From NCBI GenBank assembly GCA_937923605.1, contig CALDTY010000001.1:62001-126000 (forward strand): a DNA stretch of 64,000 nucleotides, in the 5' to 3' direction. Below, piece by piece: positions 1-11,004 of this stretch (positions are counted from its first letter, which is position 1; the number at the start of each line of letters is the position of its first letter). The position numbers and the translations under genes were made by a program. This DNA is from Candidatus Absconditabacterales bacterium (lineage in GTDB: Bacteria > Patescibacteriota > Gracilibacteria > Absconditabacterales > Absconditicoccaceae). Below the pieces are notes generated by a model. It searched no databases. It was not told the DNA's origin and saw nothing but the letters and a program-made list of their open reading frames with translations.

Positions 1-416
1 ATCTCTCACTTTTCAGCAAATTGCCATCAAACACTTCATGGATCTCAAAGATTTCAACCATACTTAGCTAACAATGCTCTTACATTTGCTCAAGATCTAT
101 TTGTATTTGGTGTAATACATTTAATATATAGTGCAACACCGCTAGGACCATATCATTCATAAAAAATTTCAACAAGTTTTTCTCATGTATCGTTTCATGC
201 TCACTTATCAATAGCCTTTTGTATCACTTCTTTTGACAATCAAGCTTGCTTTCATTTTTTAATTGCAGCATCAAGAGTCGGATTTAGACTAGGATTATCT
301 CACTTTTCTGCCGCCATTTGAATGATTTTGGCTACTTTAGCATAAATCTTCGCTTTTTTGCTGTCTTGAGCAGCTTTTCTATGTTTTATATTATGTCGCT
401 TACTATGTCAAGCCAT
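1..416 (-). CDS. yebC: YebC/PmpR (TACO1) family regulatory protein, C-terminus cut by window edge
   Basis: The first 138 codons of a YebC/TACO1 family protein, a group of DNA-binding regulators also implicated in translation of difficult peptides. The start reads MAGHSKRHNIKHRKAAQDSK, the family hallmark, followed by the conserved stretches YEGYGPSGVALYI, NRSGANVRALLAKYGGNLG and GSVGWQF. Fourteen of the 17 glycines are TGA and three are GGT, and a TGG tryptophan follows a TGA directly near the window edge, so TGA cannot mean Trp here. The start ATG at 414-416 matches the family N-terminus exactly. About 100 C-terminal residues lie outside the window. Confidence 0.95.
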
Positions 417-497
417 ATTATACAAATATTTTACTAAAATTTTACAAATCAATGTCTTCTTGCTATATTATGTTATATGATTTATTTATTAAACATA

Positions 498-857
498 ATG
501 ATGTCAAAAACAAAAACAACGGTTGAGAAAGTAAGCTCTAAAAGACATATTGCTTTTAGTTATTGAAGTTCTTTTTCAATAGATTTAGAAAAGAAACTTA
601 TAACCCCTACAGACTTTTCTAGTATTATTGACCTAGATGAATTTGGAACTGCACTAAGCCTAGACTGATATGAATATACAATTCTTGCTGTACATAAAAT
701 TAATTTTGATAGTGATATGTTTAAAAAGAATATTGAGAAAGCTCACACTATTGAGCATTATTCTAATGAGATTGCTATTTATAGAAACATTAACGAAAGA
801 GCCTACTGCATGAGAGTAGAAGCTGAAGAGGAAGTAATACTAATTGAACTTATGTAA
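498..857 (+). CDS. hypothetical protein, 119 aa
   Basis: Not recognised. It begins MMSKTKTTVEKVSSKRHIAF and contains two TGA glycines (SYGSS and LDGYEY), so only the code-25 frame is open. No membrane segment or signal peptide is visible; the middle is acidic and the C-terminus ends EEEVILIELM. Either of two adjacent ATGs (498 or 501) could start it. It stands alone, divergent from the YebC gene and convergent with the DUF1653-like gene, with a hairpin terminator between. Confidence 0.7.
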
Positions 858-916
858 TGCTAAACAAAAACTAAAACAATATAAAACAAAAATCAAAAAC
901 CCTTAATAATAGGGGA

Positions 917-946
917 AAAAAGACAGTCTCTTAGAGCTGTCTTTTC
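917..946. terminator. intrinsic terminator, probably bidirectional
   Basis: A 9-bp perfect stem (AAAAGACAG / CTGTCTTTT) with a 10-nt loop, A-rich before and T-rich after. It lies between convergent genes ending at 857 and 947 and can serve both. Confidence 0.8.
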
Positions 947-1222
947 TTAAGTAGAATCTATTTTTTTAAATCTTAGAGTCTGTATTCATTTAATATTAAT
1001 TTCACTCACAAATTGATCAAATGATCTTATAAATTTAGTATTTTCATATCATTCTGGAAAGTATATAACCTCAGTTTGAAGCTCATCATCAACAAATGAA
1101 ATAGCTAAATCTACAACAAAATACTTTGTTCATTTATAATGCTGGTACCAAGATCAAATTGCAACTACTTTTTTTGCAATTTCTAATATATCTGCAATTT
1201 CTTGATATGATTTTTTTGCCAT
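947..1222 (-). CDS. DUF1653-like small protein, 91 aa
   Basis: The middle and end (GSWYQHYKGTKYFVVDLAIS, then EVIYFPEGYEN and GIQTLRFKKI) resemble the DUF1653 fold, whose members typically read YRHYKG followed by a residue pattern ending in a short RF motif. Function of that family is unknown. The N-terminus (AKKSYQEIADILEIAKKVVA) is helical and extra to the core. It follows the peptidase E gene with only 9 bases between, so they are probably co-transcribed. Family assignment is by motif recall and not certain. Confidence 0.65.
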
Positions 1223-1231
1223 AGAAACGAA

Positions 1232-1849
1232 TTATGAAATAATTTTATGATCTCAATTATGAGAAATCACTAATACTTTTGAATCATGCATAAGTAATAA
1301 TGGAGCCTTGGTATAAGAATAGTTGTTCATAAATGTCTCATTAAATACATGCTCATACTTCTCCCTTCATCGATGAGGGATAATACAATAAGGTACAATT
1401 GCATATCATTCTATAGAAGTTGATTTTGATGACTCGTTCCATTTATCTAAAAATAAAACTCATCACATATCTCATCACATAATAACAGCTCAAGCAGATG
1501 ATCAAATATAAATTAAATTAGGATAATCATGTTTCAGTAAAGTATCTCACAGATCTGATTCGTCTAAAAGTTTTTTTAGATAAAATCAATTTCATCAGTT
1601 TATAAATAAGATATCCAAGGTATTTAATATCTGTTTAAATTTCTTTGTTGAAATATTTCTTAAATCAATATCTATCACAGATGCTCATAATCAATGTATT
1701 AACTCCTCAGTCTCAACGATTCGTTCTCTTGATGTATACATATCAGCCGCATTCAAGATTAATCATATCTTTTTTCATGAAAAAACAACTCCATCATCAA
1801 TAATAGTTTGATATGATGTTTTAAAATTTGCTGCTAAATAGTATTTCAT
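1232..1849 (-). CDS. peptidase E-like (S51 family) serine peptidase, 205 aa
   Basis: The nucleophile elbow reads YIGSSAGAVIMGGDMGG, matching the G-x-S-A-G signature of the S51 family (aspartyl dipeptidase, cyanophycinase-like). The preceding segment (NTLDILFINGGNGFYLKKLL) carries the GGN loop that comes before it in the family. Length is close to the usual 220-230 aa. The C-terminal half contains a conserved His (SHNGDHKIIS). These are cytoplasmic hydrolases of small peptides; the substrate cannot be read from sequence. It heads a two-gene unit with the DUF1653-like gene. Confidence 0.8.
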
Positions 1850-1903
1850 TTAGGAAAAAGAATATAATCTAAAGTAACGATACAAAGTCTCACTCAATCA
1901 GAA

Positions 1904-3253
1904 TTATGTCCCTTTTTCTAAGTTATAAAATTTCATATATTCTTTTGCTCGTTGTAATTCAATTTCTCATCAAGGACCATTCCTATTTTTACGAACAAAA
2001 ATACTAGCTAATCATTTCTTGTCTGTATAAGGGTCATAATAATCTTCTCTATAAAGCATCATTACAATATCAGCATCTTGCTCAATTGATCAAGATTCAC
2101 GTAGATCAGAAAGCATTGGTCTTTTATCAGGTCTATTTTCAACAGCACGAGACAGCTGGGAAAGCGCTATGATTGGTGTCTTTAATTCTCTGGCTAGTTC
2201 TTTAAGTCCTCTAGAGAGTTCTGATACCTCTTGGACTCTATTTCAAGCAAACTTAGATCAACCAGCACTCATTAGTTGTAAATAATCTATAACTACCATA
2301 TCTAGTTTTCATTTCTCAATTTTTAATCTTCTCAACTTAGATCTTAACTCGTTAAGAGTCACAGCTCATTTATCATCTAGGTACATATCAGCACCACTTA
2401 ATTTTTCCATCGCCTCTCCAAGATTAGCAAAATCAGTATCATCCAACAATCATTTTGTAATCTTATGCATTGGAGTTTTGGAAACAGTACATAATATTCT
2501 ATCTACTAATTGCTCATTTCCCATTTCTAATGAAAACATAGCAATAGTTTTCTTTTCTTGGATAGCAGCATTAATCATACAATTCAATGCAAATGCCGTT
2601 TTACCCATAGAAGGCCTAGCTGCTAATATAATAAGTTGTCCTGGCTGAAATCATCAGAGCATATCATCTAAATCATGGTATTTAGTATTTACTTTTCCTT
2701 GTTCTAGCTTTTCTGGATTATCAACTAATTCCATATACTCCTCAACTCTAGAGTTCAGAACATCTTTAATATGCTTGAGACTATCGCTCAAATTTACTTG
2801 TGTAAGATCAAAGATACGTTTTTCAATACGCTCTAATAATTCAGGAACAGGCTCTTGATCATAAACTTCTCAAGATATTTTTTGGCAAGTACTTAGAATA
2901 TTTCTTAAAACAGCTTTCTCCTTTACTATCTTTCAATAATCATGTGCTACAGTTGCAGTAATTGCAAATGATGCTATTTCATATAAATAATCTGTTCATC
3001 ACACTACATCTAAATTATCGGCTTTGGATAATTCGTCACTAAGAGTTACAACATCAATAGTTTTTCTACTTGCTCGTAAACTCTCAAGGGCTTGGAAGAT
3101 AAATTCATGCTCCTTTTGGTAAAAATCTTTTGGCTCCAGTGCTAATCACTCTAGAATATACATTACCTCATTATCAATCAAAATTGTACTGAGAACTCAT
3201 TTCTCAGCTTCAAGGTGATGTGGAGGCAACTTAAGGTCGTCTATATTAACCAT
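1904..3253 (-). CDS. dnaB: replicative DNA helicase DnaB, 449 aa
   Basis: Hexameric helicase that unwinds the replication fork. Residues 1-170 match the DnaB N-terminal domain ([20 protein letters not shown]), and residues 190-449 the RecA-like C-terminal domain, with Walker A ARPSMGKT near 212-219, the DnaB motif [11 protein letters not shown], Walker [10 protein letters not shown], and [20 protein letters not shown]. The C-terminus is truncated after [13 protein letters not shown], slightly shorter than most DnaB proteins. Full length and all core motifs are present, so it should be active. Confidence 0.97.
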
Positions 3254-3330
3254 AAAATTCAATGCAAATTAAGAAATCAAAATATAGGAATAAACTAAGA
3301 AATTACTATAGATGTTCGAATTAGATTTTA

Positions 3331-3358
3331 TTGACTTATTGTGAAGAATCAATATTTT
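3331..3358 (+). promoter_or_regulatory. candidate promoter for the gene at 3404
   Basis: TTGACT (3331-3336), a 16-bp spacer and TATTTT (3353-3358), about 45 bases ahead of the start codon. This is a sigma-70-like match in AT-rich DNA, so it is only suggestive. Confidence 0.4.
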
Positions 3359-3403
3359 ATCTCAAAGTAGCTTAAATATAAAATAAACATCAAAATCATA
3401 GAT

Positions 3404-3766
3404 ATGGTTATAAATATACTTACAACATTACTAATACAGTTTAATAATTCACTAGGTGAAGCATTAAACAGAGAAACAAGGTTAACAATATCATCATCTA
3501 GTTTAAATCCAAATAACCTTGATGTTTGCATTAATGCACCAATGTTTTCTCAAGGTCAAAGAGAAAGTCCTCTACTTATCACTGATATAAGCTGGGGAAA
3601 AGATGATAAAAAGAAAATCCTTAAAGTTATCACTCACTATACAGATTTGAAAGAAATAGTGATAAAAATAAATGGTGTTGAAGATGATTCCTGTCCATCT
3701 GGATTTCTTTATCTATATAATAATAAATCTTTCGGTTATCATCCTTTATCTTCAGTACATAATTAG
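3404..3766 (+). CDS. hypothetical protein, 120 aa, TGA-free
   Basis: Not recognised. It starts with a hydrophobic stretch (MVINILTTLLIQFNN) that could be a weak signal or membrane anchor, and ends PLSSVHN. All six glycines are GGN, unlike its dnaB neighbour. It has its own candidate promoter and shares a strong hairpin terminator with the convergent gene at 3831-4751. It is probably part of a recently acquired cassette spanning 3331-5310. Confidence 0.6.
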   Translation: MVINILTTLLIQFNNSLGEALNRETRLTISSSSLNPNNLDVCINAPMFSQGQRESPLLITDISWGKDDKKKILKVITHYTDLKEIVIKINGVEDDSCPSGFLYLYNNKSFGYHPLSSVHN

Positions 3767-3784
3767 AATTTATTATTAAATTAC

Positions 3785-3818
3785 AAAAAAGCCTCGAATT
3801 AATGATTCGAGGCTTTTT
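3785..3818. terminator. strong bidirectional intrinsic terminator
   Basis: A 14-bp perfect stem (AAAAAGCCTCGAAT / ATTCGAGGCTTTTT) with a 5-nt loop, flanked by A-run and T-run. It lies between convergent genes ending at 3766 and 3831 and suits both. Confidence 0.9.
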
Positions 3819-3830
3819 AAAAAGTAAATA

Positions 3831-4751
3831 TTAATCTGGTATAATTTGTTTGCATTGACTGCAAAATATGATCTCAGGCAAATACGGTTCAATCATTTTA
3901 ATAAATAATTTGAACATCACTATCCAAAATATAACAAGCGCAATTAACATTAATATTGGAATCACAATACTGTCTCGGTAATTATGATTCTGATAATAAG
4001 TTAGTTCAATCGCATCTGGAAAGCTATAAATTGCGCTTACAACATTATCAAAACCTAGCATAGAGCCAGCTTTTGCTTCAAAGATAGACTCAGCTATCCA
4101 TAAAATTAAACCACCACATGGTAAAGCTGCCACTATACATTGAAACCCTTTTATAAGATAATTTGCAAGTTGAATAAGAAGATTCAAATAGAAATTATCT
4201 CCTAAGCTAATTGTAATTCTTCTAAATAATTCATCAATCGATGTATACAACATCATTGAAAAAAGAATTCCAAGAAGAAATAGGTAACCTCCCCAAACAA
4301 ATAGTTGAACAGGTTTTTGGATAATAGCTACTTTAGCTGCATATCCTGCATCTATTGTTGCATTATACATATCAACCTTAGTTCCATCAACTTTCTTTAA
4401 GCCCCAGTAAACAAAATTCTTTACTGTGAGCTTTGAAGTTTCGGCCAATTTCTTAGTGCCTCCAACAAATTCGTTGAATCCACCTACAACTGAATTAACT
4501 GTTTTACTCTCCAACTTATCAGTTAGTGAATGAAAATAATCAGGATTCTTCTTTTTTGCTTTCTGAATATCAGATAAAGCTTGTTCAATTTCAACCTTTT
4601 TATCATCAAGCTCGGAATCTGATGTAATCTTTACTGGAGGAGATCCAGCAAGTGTTCTAGTCCCAAGGTGCTCAATTCCACTATATCCACTTGCTAGCAT
4701 TAAACACAGAAATGCCATCTTGATGGCATCAATTATTCTTTTTTTCCGCAT
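3831..4751 (-). CDS. membrane protein of unknown function, 306 aa, TGA-free
   Basis: Not recognised. Visible parts: a basic N-terminus and hydrophobic segment (residues ~8-25) typical of a signal or anchor, a charged helical region (~40-75, KKKNPDYFHSLTDK), then three or four hydrophobic segments in the second half (around VWGGYLFLLGILFSMMLY, LLIQLANYLIKGFQCIVAAL, and IVIPILMLIALVIFWIVMF). The C-terminal tail ends with a CxxC pair (IIFCSQCKQIIPD) that could bind metal. All 20 glycines are GGN. This contrasts with native genes nearby and suggests origin in a standard-code genome. It is divergent from 4908-5270 across a palindromic promoter region. Confidence 0.75.
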   Translation of the reverse strand: MRKKRIIDAIKMAFLCLMLASGYSGIEHLGTRTLAGSPPVKITSDSELDDKKVEIEQALSDIQKAKKKNPDYFHSLTDKLESKTVNSVVGGFNEFVGGTKKLAETSKLTVKNFVYWGLKKVDGTKVDMYNATIDAGYAAKVAIIQKPVQLFVWGGYLFLLGILFSMMLYTSIDELFRRITISLGDNFYLNLLIQLANYLIKGFQCIVAALPCGGLILWIAESIFEAKAGSMLGFDNVVSAIYSFPDAIELTYYQNHNYRDSIVIPILMLIALVIFWIVMFKLFIKMIEPYLPEIIFCSQCKQIIPD

Positions 4752-4794
4752 GATAATTTTTTTAATTAGTTAATGTGCTACTATTAGTAGGAAA

Positions 4795-4870
4795 CTTATA
4801 TCTAAATATTATATTTTGTCAATACATATTGACAAATATTATTGAAAAGTGTCTATACTAATGGTATACT
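4795..4870. promoter_or_regulatory. divergent promoter region with an operator-like palindrome
   Basis: Minus strand: TTGACA at 4817-4822, 16-bp spacer, TATAAG at 4795-4800, driving the gene starting at 4751. Plus strand: TTGAAA at 4842-4847, 17-bp spacer, TATACT at 4865-4870, driving the gene at 4908; an alternative plus -35, TTGACA, sits at 4829-4834. The two TTGACA boxes are the arms of a perfect inverted repeat (TGTCAATA-CA-TATTGACA, 4817-4834), so a dimeric repressor bound there would cover a -35 box facing each way. Confidence 0.55.
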
Positions 4871-4907
4871 AAACAGATCATAAAATGTTGGCATTAAATC
4901 ATAAAAA

Positions 4908-5270
4908 ATGAGTAAAAAATTTAGCTTTAAACAAAAAGTATCTTGTATATATCATTATATAATATACTGTAATATGCCAGTCTTAGGCTGGATAATATGT
5001 AAATTACCATTAAGAAAAAAACATCATTTTTCGAAAGAAAAAGATGGTAAATGTAATTGGTATCTTGTTCTTACAAAAAATTTCATCCCAATCATTATTC
5101 CAGAGACCTGTATAGATGATCTTAAAGATTCAATTAATGATGATAAACAGTGGTTTGATACTTATCAACCAAGCGAAAAAGAACTTTTAGATCCAAACTA
5201 TAGTATCAACGTATTAACCTTAAAGTCTTGGCAAAAAGATAAAATTAACTTTCTTGGAGAACTTATATAA
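4908..5270 (+). CDS. hypothetical protein, 120 aa, TGA-free
   Basis: Not recognised. Begins MSKKFSFKQKVSCIYHYIIY with one hydrophobic stretch (YIIYCNMPVLGWIICKLPL) that may be membrane-associated, followed by a charged soluble part ending INFLGELI. All three glycines are GGN. It is preceded by a well-spaced promoter and followed by a hairpin terminator, so it is an independent transcription unit and the third gene of the TGA-free island. Confidence 0.65.
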   Translation: MSKKFSFKQKVSCIYHYIIYCNMPVLGWIICKLPLRKKHHFSKEKDGKCNWYLVLTKNFIPIIIPETCIDDLKDSINDDKQWFDTYQPSEKELLDPNYSINVLTLKSWQKDKINFLGELI

Positions 5271-5276
5271 ATATTT

Positions 5277-5310
5277 AAAAAAGGTTTGAGAATTGTACTC
5301 AAACCTTTTT
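5277..5310. terminator. bidirectional intrinsic terminator
   Basis: Stem AAAAGGTTTGAG / CTCAAACCTTTTT with a short loop and T-run. It closes the gene ending at 5270 and, on the other strand, hisS ending at 5313. Confidence 0.85.
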
Positions 5311-5312
5311 AT

Positions 5313-6488
5313 TTAGATCAAAATAACATTATCTCTCTCAATTCATTTCTTAAAAGCATATTCAAATGCTTTCGCTTCATTCTGAACTTTTATTCAACAT
5401 TCCACTCTTTTTCATTCACTCCTCATTTCTTGAGCTTTCTTTAACACTTGTTCTTCCTTTCATTCTTCTAACAAAGGAACAAAGTATCTTTCTTGTTGGA
5501 GCTCAGTCGGAATCAGATCCCAACTTTCAAGAAACAACTTCATTGGTTCATCTCATGGAGCAAATCACACTGCTGGAATAGAGTCCTTTACACCAAAAAT
5601 ATCAGCTAACCCATTATATCTTCATCATCAAAACATAGCTCTATTATTATCTGGATGTAGATCAAAAACTTCAAACACCATTCCATCATAATAATCAAAT
5701 CACCTCATTAATGAGGGTTTAATAGCTACAAAGTCTCAATATCATAAATTTTGCAGTGTCTCATATACTAAATTAATATCTTGTGAAACTTCTCAGAGGA
5801 GTTTATCATGTTTCATAAATTGAGCAATTGATTTTGACTGGTCAACAGATACTCACTTATCTTCTAGCGTTGAAATAAAGTCTTGTTCACTCATTTTATC
5901 CCATTTATCCATAGTTCTCACTGCCTCTTTTCTTAAATCATCATCTAGAGAAAGAGAATTCAAAAAATGATCAACTACTCTACGATCGTTTATATATATC
6001 TTATATTGTTCTGAAGTTGCTCAAAATGCTTTCATTGTTTCACAAGCCATCTGTAAGACTTCAATATCAGCAGTCAGTAATTCACTTCCAAACAGATCCA
6101 CATTACACTGCCAAAATTCTCTATTTCTTCATCTTTGCGGGCGTTCATTACGATAAAAATTTGCTATCGAAAATCGTCTAATAGGTTTTGTATATTCACG
6201 TTGATACTTTGCAATCATACGAGTCACTGTCGGGGTCATTTCAGGACGAAGTGCTAGGTCTGATATTTCTCAGTTTCTATTGGTTATTTTAGTTAGTTCA
6301 GTACCTCAAACATCTTCACCCGACTTAGCTTCCCAAATTGCAGCATCTTCTACAAGCGGTCATAAATATTCATCATATCAAAAAGATTCACAAACCGTTC
6401 TTCGTGTATCGAAAATGTACTTACGTACACGAAATTCTTCTGGTTTTCGATCAGCTGTTCATTTTGGAGGGTTAAGAGAGATAGACAT
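5313..6488 (-). CDS. hisS: histidyl-tRNA synthetase, 391 aa
   Basis: Class II aminoacyl-tRNA synthetase charging tRNA-His. Visible motifs: the N-terminal PKGTADRKPEEFRVR, motif 2 (LRPEMTPTVTRMIA, then FYRNERPQRGRNREFWQCNV), the histidine-A loop LMRGFDYYDGMVFEV, motif 3 (PAVGFAPGDEPM), and a shortened anticodon-binding domain ending IKVQNEAKAFEYAFKKGIER. Slightly shorter than the usual ~420 aa. It is the last gene of a tight minus-strand run and is closed by the terminator at 5277-5310. Confidence 0.93.
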
Positions 6489-6497
6489 GGGTTATAT

Positions 6498-6836
6498 TTA
6501 ATGTAAATAAGATCAATTTGGGACTTTAACTTGAGGCCTTGCTAGTATAATATTTCATTCTTCATCTGTGAATCAAGTAACTAAACATTCTGACATAAAT
6601 GGTCCAATTTGTTTTGGAGCGAAATTTACAACAGCTAACACTTGAGTTTTCAATAAATCATCCATAGAATATGTAGTAGTTATCTGCGCTGAAGACTTCT
6701 TAACACCAATTTCTGCGCCAAAATCAATTCGTAACTTATATGATGGATTTATAGCTTCTGGAAATTCTTCAACGCGCGTTATTGTTCATACTCTTAATTG
6801 AATCTTTAAAAAATCGTTATACAATACTTCTTCCAT
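6498..6836 (-). CDS. csaA: CsaA-like tRNA-binding-domain protein, 112 aa
   Basis: Single OB-fold tRNA-binding domain of the CsaA type, proposed in Bacillus to act as a secretion-related chaperone. Diagnostic stretches: IQLRVGTITRVEEFPEAINP, YKLRIDFGAEIGVKKSSAQI, and VVNFAPKQIGPFMSECLVTG. Length is typical of CsaA (~110 aa), and the C-terminus (VPNGSYLH) also fits. It sits 9 bases ahead of hisS and 9 bases after the hydrolase at 6846, consistent with one operon. Confidence 0.9.
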
Positions 6837-6845
6837 AATGAACTG

Positions 6846-7259
6846 TTAATTAAAGATTTCTCAAATCAATGCTTTTAACTCATCTCAATAAGCACTATAC
6901 TCTATTACTTTTAGTTTATCATTTCAAGATATCATTGCAGACACTCTTTTGTTATCTTTAGAACGAAACAAACAATGCACTGGTATTCACTTCGCTTCCG
7001 CGTAACCAATTTCATATCATACTCAATGTGATGGATTAGTAACTTCTGCAATTACCATGTCTGCTTCATCTATCCATGAAATATCTCTTTTATAAATAAA
7101 TTCATCAGTAACTTCCTCTTCTCCAAGTTCTGATAAGCTGATATCTCAAATATGTTCAGTAAGTACTGTTGCATGAACTGATATATACTCTATAATTAGC
7201 TTATAAAGTTGTTTATCATCTCTTCATCATCTAATTGAACCAGCGAAATAAACTTTCAT
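6846..7259 (-). CDS. nucleoside 2-deoxyribosyltransferase / DNPH1-like hydrolase, 137 aa
   Basis: Resembles the DNPH1/RCL branch of the nucleoside 2-deoxyribosyltransferase superfamily, which cleaves the N-glycosidic bond of deoxynucleoside monophosphates. MKVYFAGSIRGGRDDKQLYK is the typical start, LTEHIGDISLSELGEEEVTD follows, and DISWIDEADMVIAEVTNPSH with GVGYEIGYAEA carries the catalytic acidic region. Three consecutive family glycines depend on TGA. A housekeeping role in nucleotide pool cleaning is inferred. Confidence 0.85.
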
Positions 7260-7301
7260 AGTAGAAAATAAATTAATAAAACATAGTTTTTTGAAGAATT
7301 A

Positions 7302-7670
7302 TTATTCTTGAATGTCAGCAAAATCAAATGTTACAACAGCAATCCAAAAGATGATAATAGCTAGGCGAAAGGAAACAACAGCTCATATCATTCTCAATAA
7401 AAGCAGATCTAGAATGATGAATAAAATTCAAATCACCAACATAGAAGAAAAAGTACTAATATGTCATCGAATATTTCATATTCTAGATATATTATTCTTG
7501 TATGAATAGACAAAATTTGAAGTAATAGGAGCAATTACAATCAATCAAACAAATAATACCAATGTCTCTAAATTACTTGCATTTATTGATGCAATTTCAA
7601 ACTTTGAAAAATAGTAAAAAATTACCAATAAAATATGTAAAAAAATATTCTTGATAATTATTTCTTTCAT
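7302..7670 (-). CDS. small polytopic membrane protein, 122 aa
   Basis: Not recognised. About four hydrophobic segments: IIIKNIFLHILLVIFYYF, ETLVLFVGLIVIAPITS, STFSSMLVIGILFIILDLLL and LAIIIFWIAVVTFDFAD. It lies 20 bases downstream of proS and 42 bases upstream of the DNPH1-like gene in the same direction, so it is likely co-transcribed with them. No catalytic motif is visible. Confidence 0.75.
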
Positions 7671-7690
7671 GCGCTAGAGTATTAAATAAG

Positions 7691-9205
<1,515 letters not shown>

Positions 9206-9225
9206 ATTTATATCAACTAATAAAT

Positions 9226-9699
9226 TTAAATACTCATTTTTACTATAAACTCTGAAAGGAATAGCAATGACTTCGACAGATCATCAATGTTTACTGTAGT
9301 ATCATAATCCTCTCTATCTAAATTATCTAGACGGCTAGAAGAATATCAATCAATTCTGCGCGATCAATACAAATTTCAATTCATATTACCATACGCGAGA
9401 GCAATATTCTTTACTTCTTCTTTTGCTTGCTCAATTCCATCTATTCAAAATCAATGTTTTCTTATTACATCGGAGATCAAATGAATATCAATTCATTTTA
9501 CGTAGCTTATCTTGTCTTCTGATTTAGAATACACTTGAGCCTCATCATAAAATTGCTTTAACACTAAGATGCAATAATTAGAAACATTCTTATCCAAAAC
9601 TTTATATAAAGTTTCAGTTTTATCAGATTTAAATGTGAATTTTTCTTCTAATGATGCTCTACTTAATGGAGAACTATTTCCTAATATTTCTAGTGACAT
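9226..9699 (-). CDS. hypothetical protein, 157 aa
   Basis: Not recognised. Begins MSLEILGNSSPLSRASLEEK; mostly helical and charged, with a Gly-rich stretch in the middle (ALAYGNMNGNLYGSRRIDGY) and no signal peptide or membrane segment. It sits between rpoD (12 bases away) and proS (20 bases away) in the same direction, so it is almost certainly co-transcribed with these housekeeping genes. Confidence 0.7.
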
Positions 9700-9711
9700 T
9701 TTATTTAATAA

Positions 9712-10962
9712 CTAAAGATCTAATTCATATAATAAATTTTCATCATCGATTTGTTTCAATTTTTTCTTGTTTCTTGATTTTCTGCTTCACATCTGATTAA
9801 ATCTTGCAATTTCATCCTCTAATCAAAGCAACTTCTGAAGTCATTCATGTTCCTTTAACTTTTGAAGAACTTTTTGTTCAATTTGCCTAACACGTTCACG
9901 AGTAACATTGAATTCTGCTCAAACTTGCTCTAATGTATACTTAGGACCATCAATACCATATCTCATCTTTATGATCTTTGCTTCTCTCTCATCTAGCATA
10001 TCTAGAATATACTCCAAATTATCTTTAATCATCTCTTTTTCTACATGTTGATCGGGTCTCAAAGTTGATTCGTCTGCTAGAAGATCTCATAAACTATCTT
10101 TACCATCATCTCATACTTCTGCATCCAAAGAAACATTACCAAAGATCACTTCTTCTAATTTTTTAATTTTTTTGATTGGAAACCCCAATTCCTTAGCAAC
10201 TTCTTTAGCAGTTGGTTGTCTTCATAAGGTTTGAAAAAGATTCTGTGAAGCTTTGTTGTAGGCATTGATCTCATCAATAAGATGTACAGGTATACGAACA
10301 TTCTTTGTCATGTCAGCAATTGCTTTCGTGATAGATTGCTTAATCCATCGAGTTGCATATGTAGAAAATTTAAAATCCTTATCGGGATCAAACTTCTCAA
10401 TAGCTTTAATTAATCATGTATTTCACTCTTGAATTAAATCCAAAAATGATAATCTTGATCCAAGAAACTTTTTCGCAATTGATATTACCAATCTAAGATT
10501 TGATGCAATTAACTTCTTCCTTGCTCTATCTTCATTTTCTCAATATCTAATTGCATATGCCAACTCTTTTTCTTCATCAGCAGTAAGTAAAGGTATCTTT
10601 GAGATTTCATTAAAATATAACTTAATGAAGTCCTTATACTGCTTATCGTTTATAGTATATGTTTTTTCATATAATGAGACTTTTCATAACTTACTTTCCT
10701 CAGTCTTTTCTTTCATTTCTTTGATCAAAATATCTTCAATAGTTTCAATTTTGATAGATAATTTATCAGCCAAATCATAAAATCTTTCAAGAATTTCAAC
10801 TTGCTTGTCAATATCATCAACTTCAGATAAAATTTCATCTTCAGTAATATATCACTTTTCAAATCACTTTCTCAATAGTCCCTGTAATTGAACGTTTAAG
10901 TCCTTGATATCATCAAGTAACTTGTCCCACAAAGATGATCTAGCTTTAGATATTCATGTCAT
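9712..10962 (-). CDS. rpoD: principal RNA polymerase sigma factor, 416 aa
   Basis: Primary sigma-70 factor. Region 1.2 ([20 protein letters not shown]), region 2 ([20 protein letters not shown], then [19 protein letters not shown]), region 3 ([18 protein letters not shown]), and region 4 ([20 protein letters not shown], then [17 protein letters not shown]) are all present. The C-terminus has a basic extension ([12 protein letters not shown]). Two starts are close together; the ATG at 10960-10962 gives MTGISKARS. This is the normal sigma factor, distinct from the sigma-helicase fusion at 33686-37576. Confidence 0.94.
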
Positions 10963-11004
10963 AAGATATATAAGGGCGATAAATAATGTTTATGATTTTT
11001 ATGT

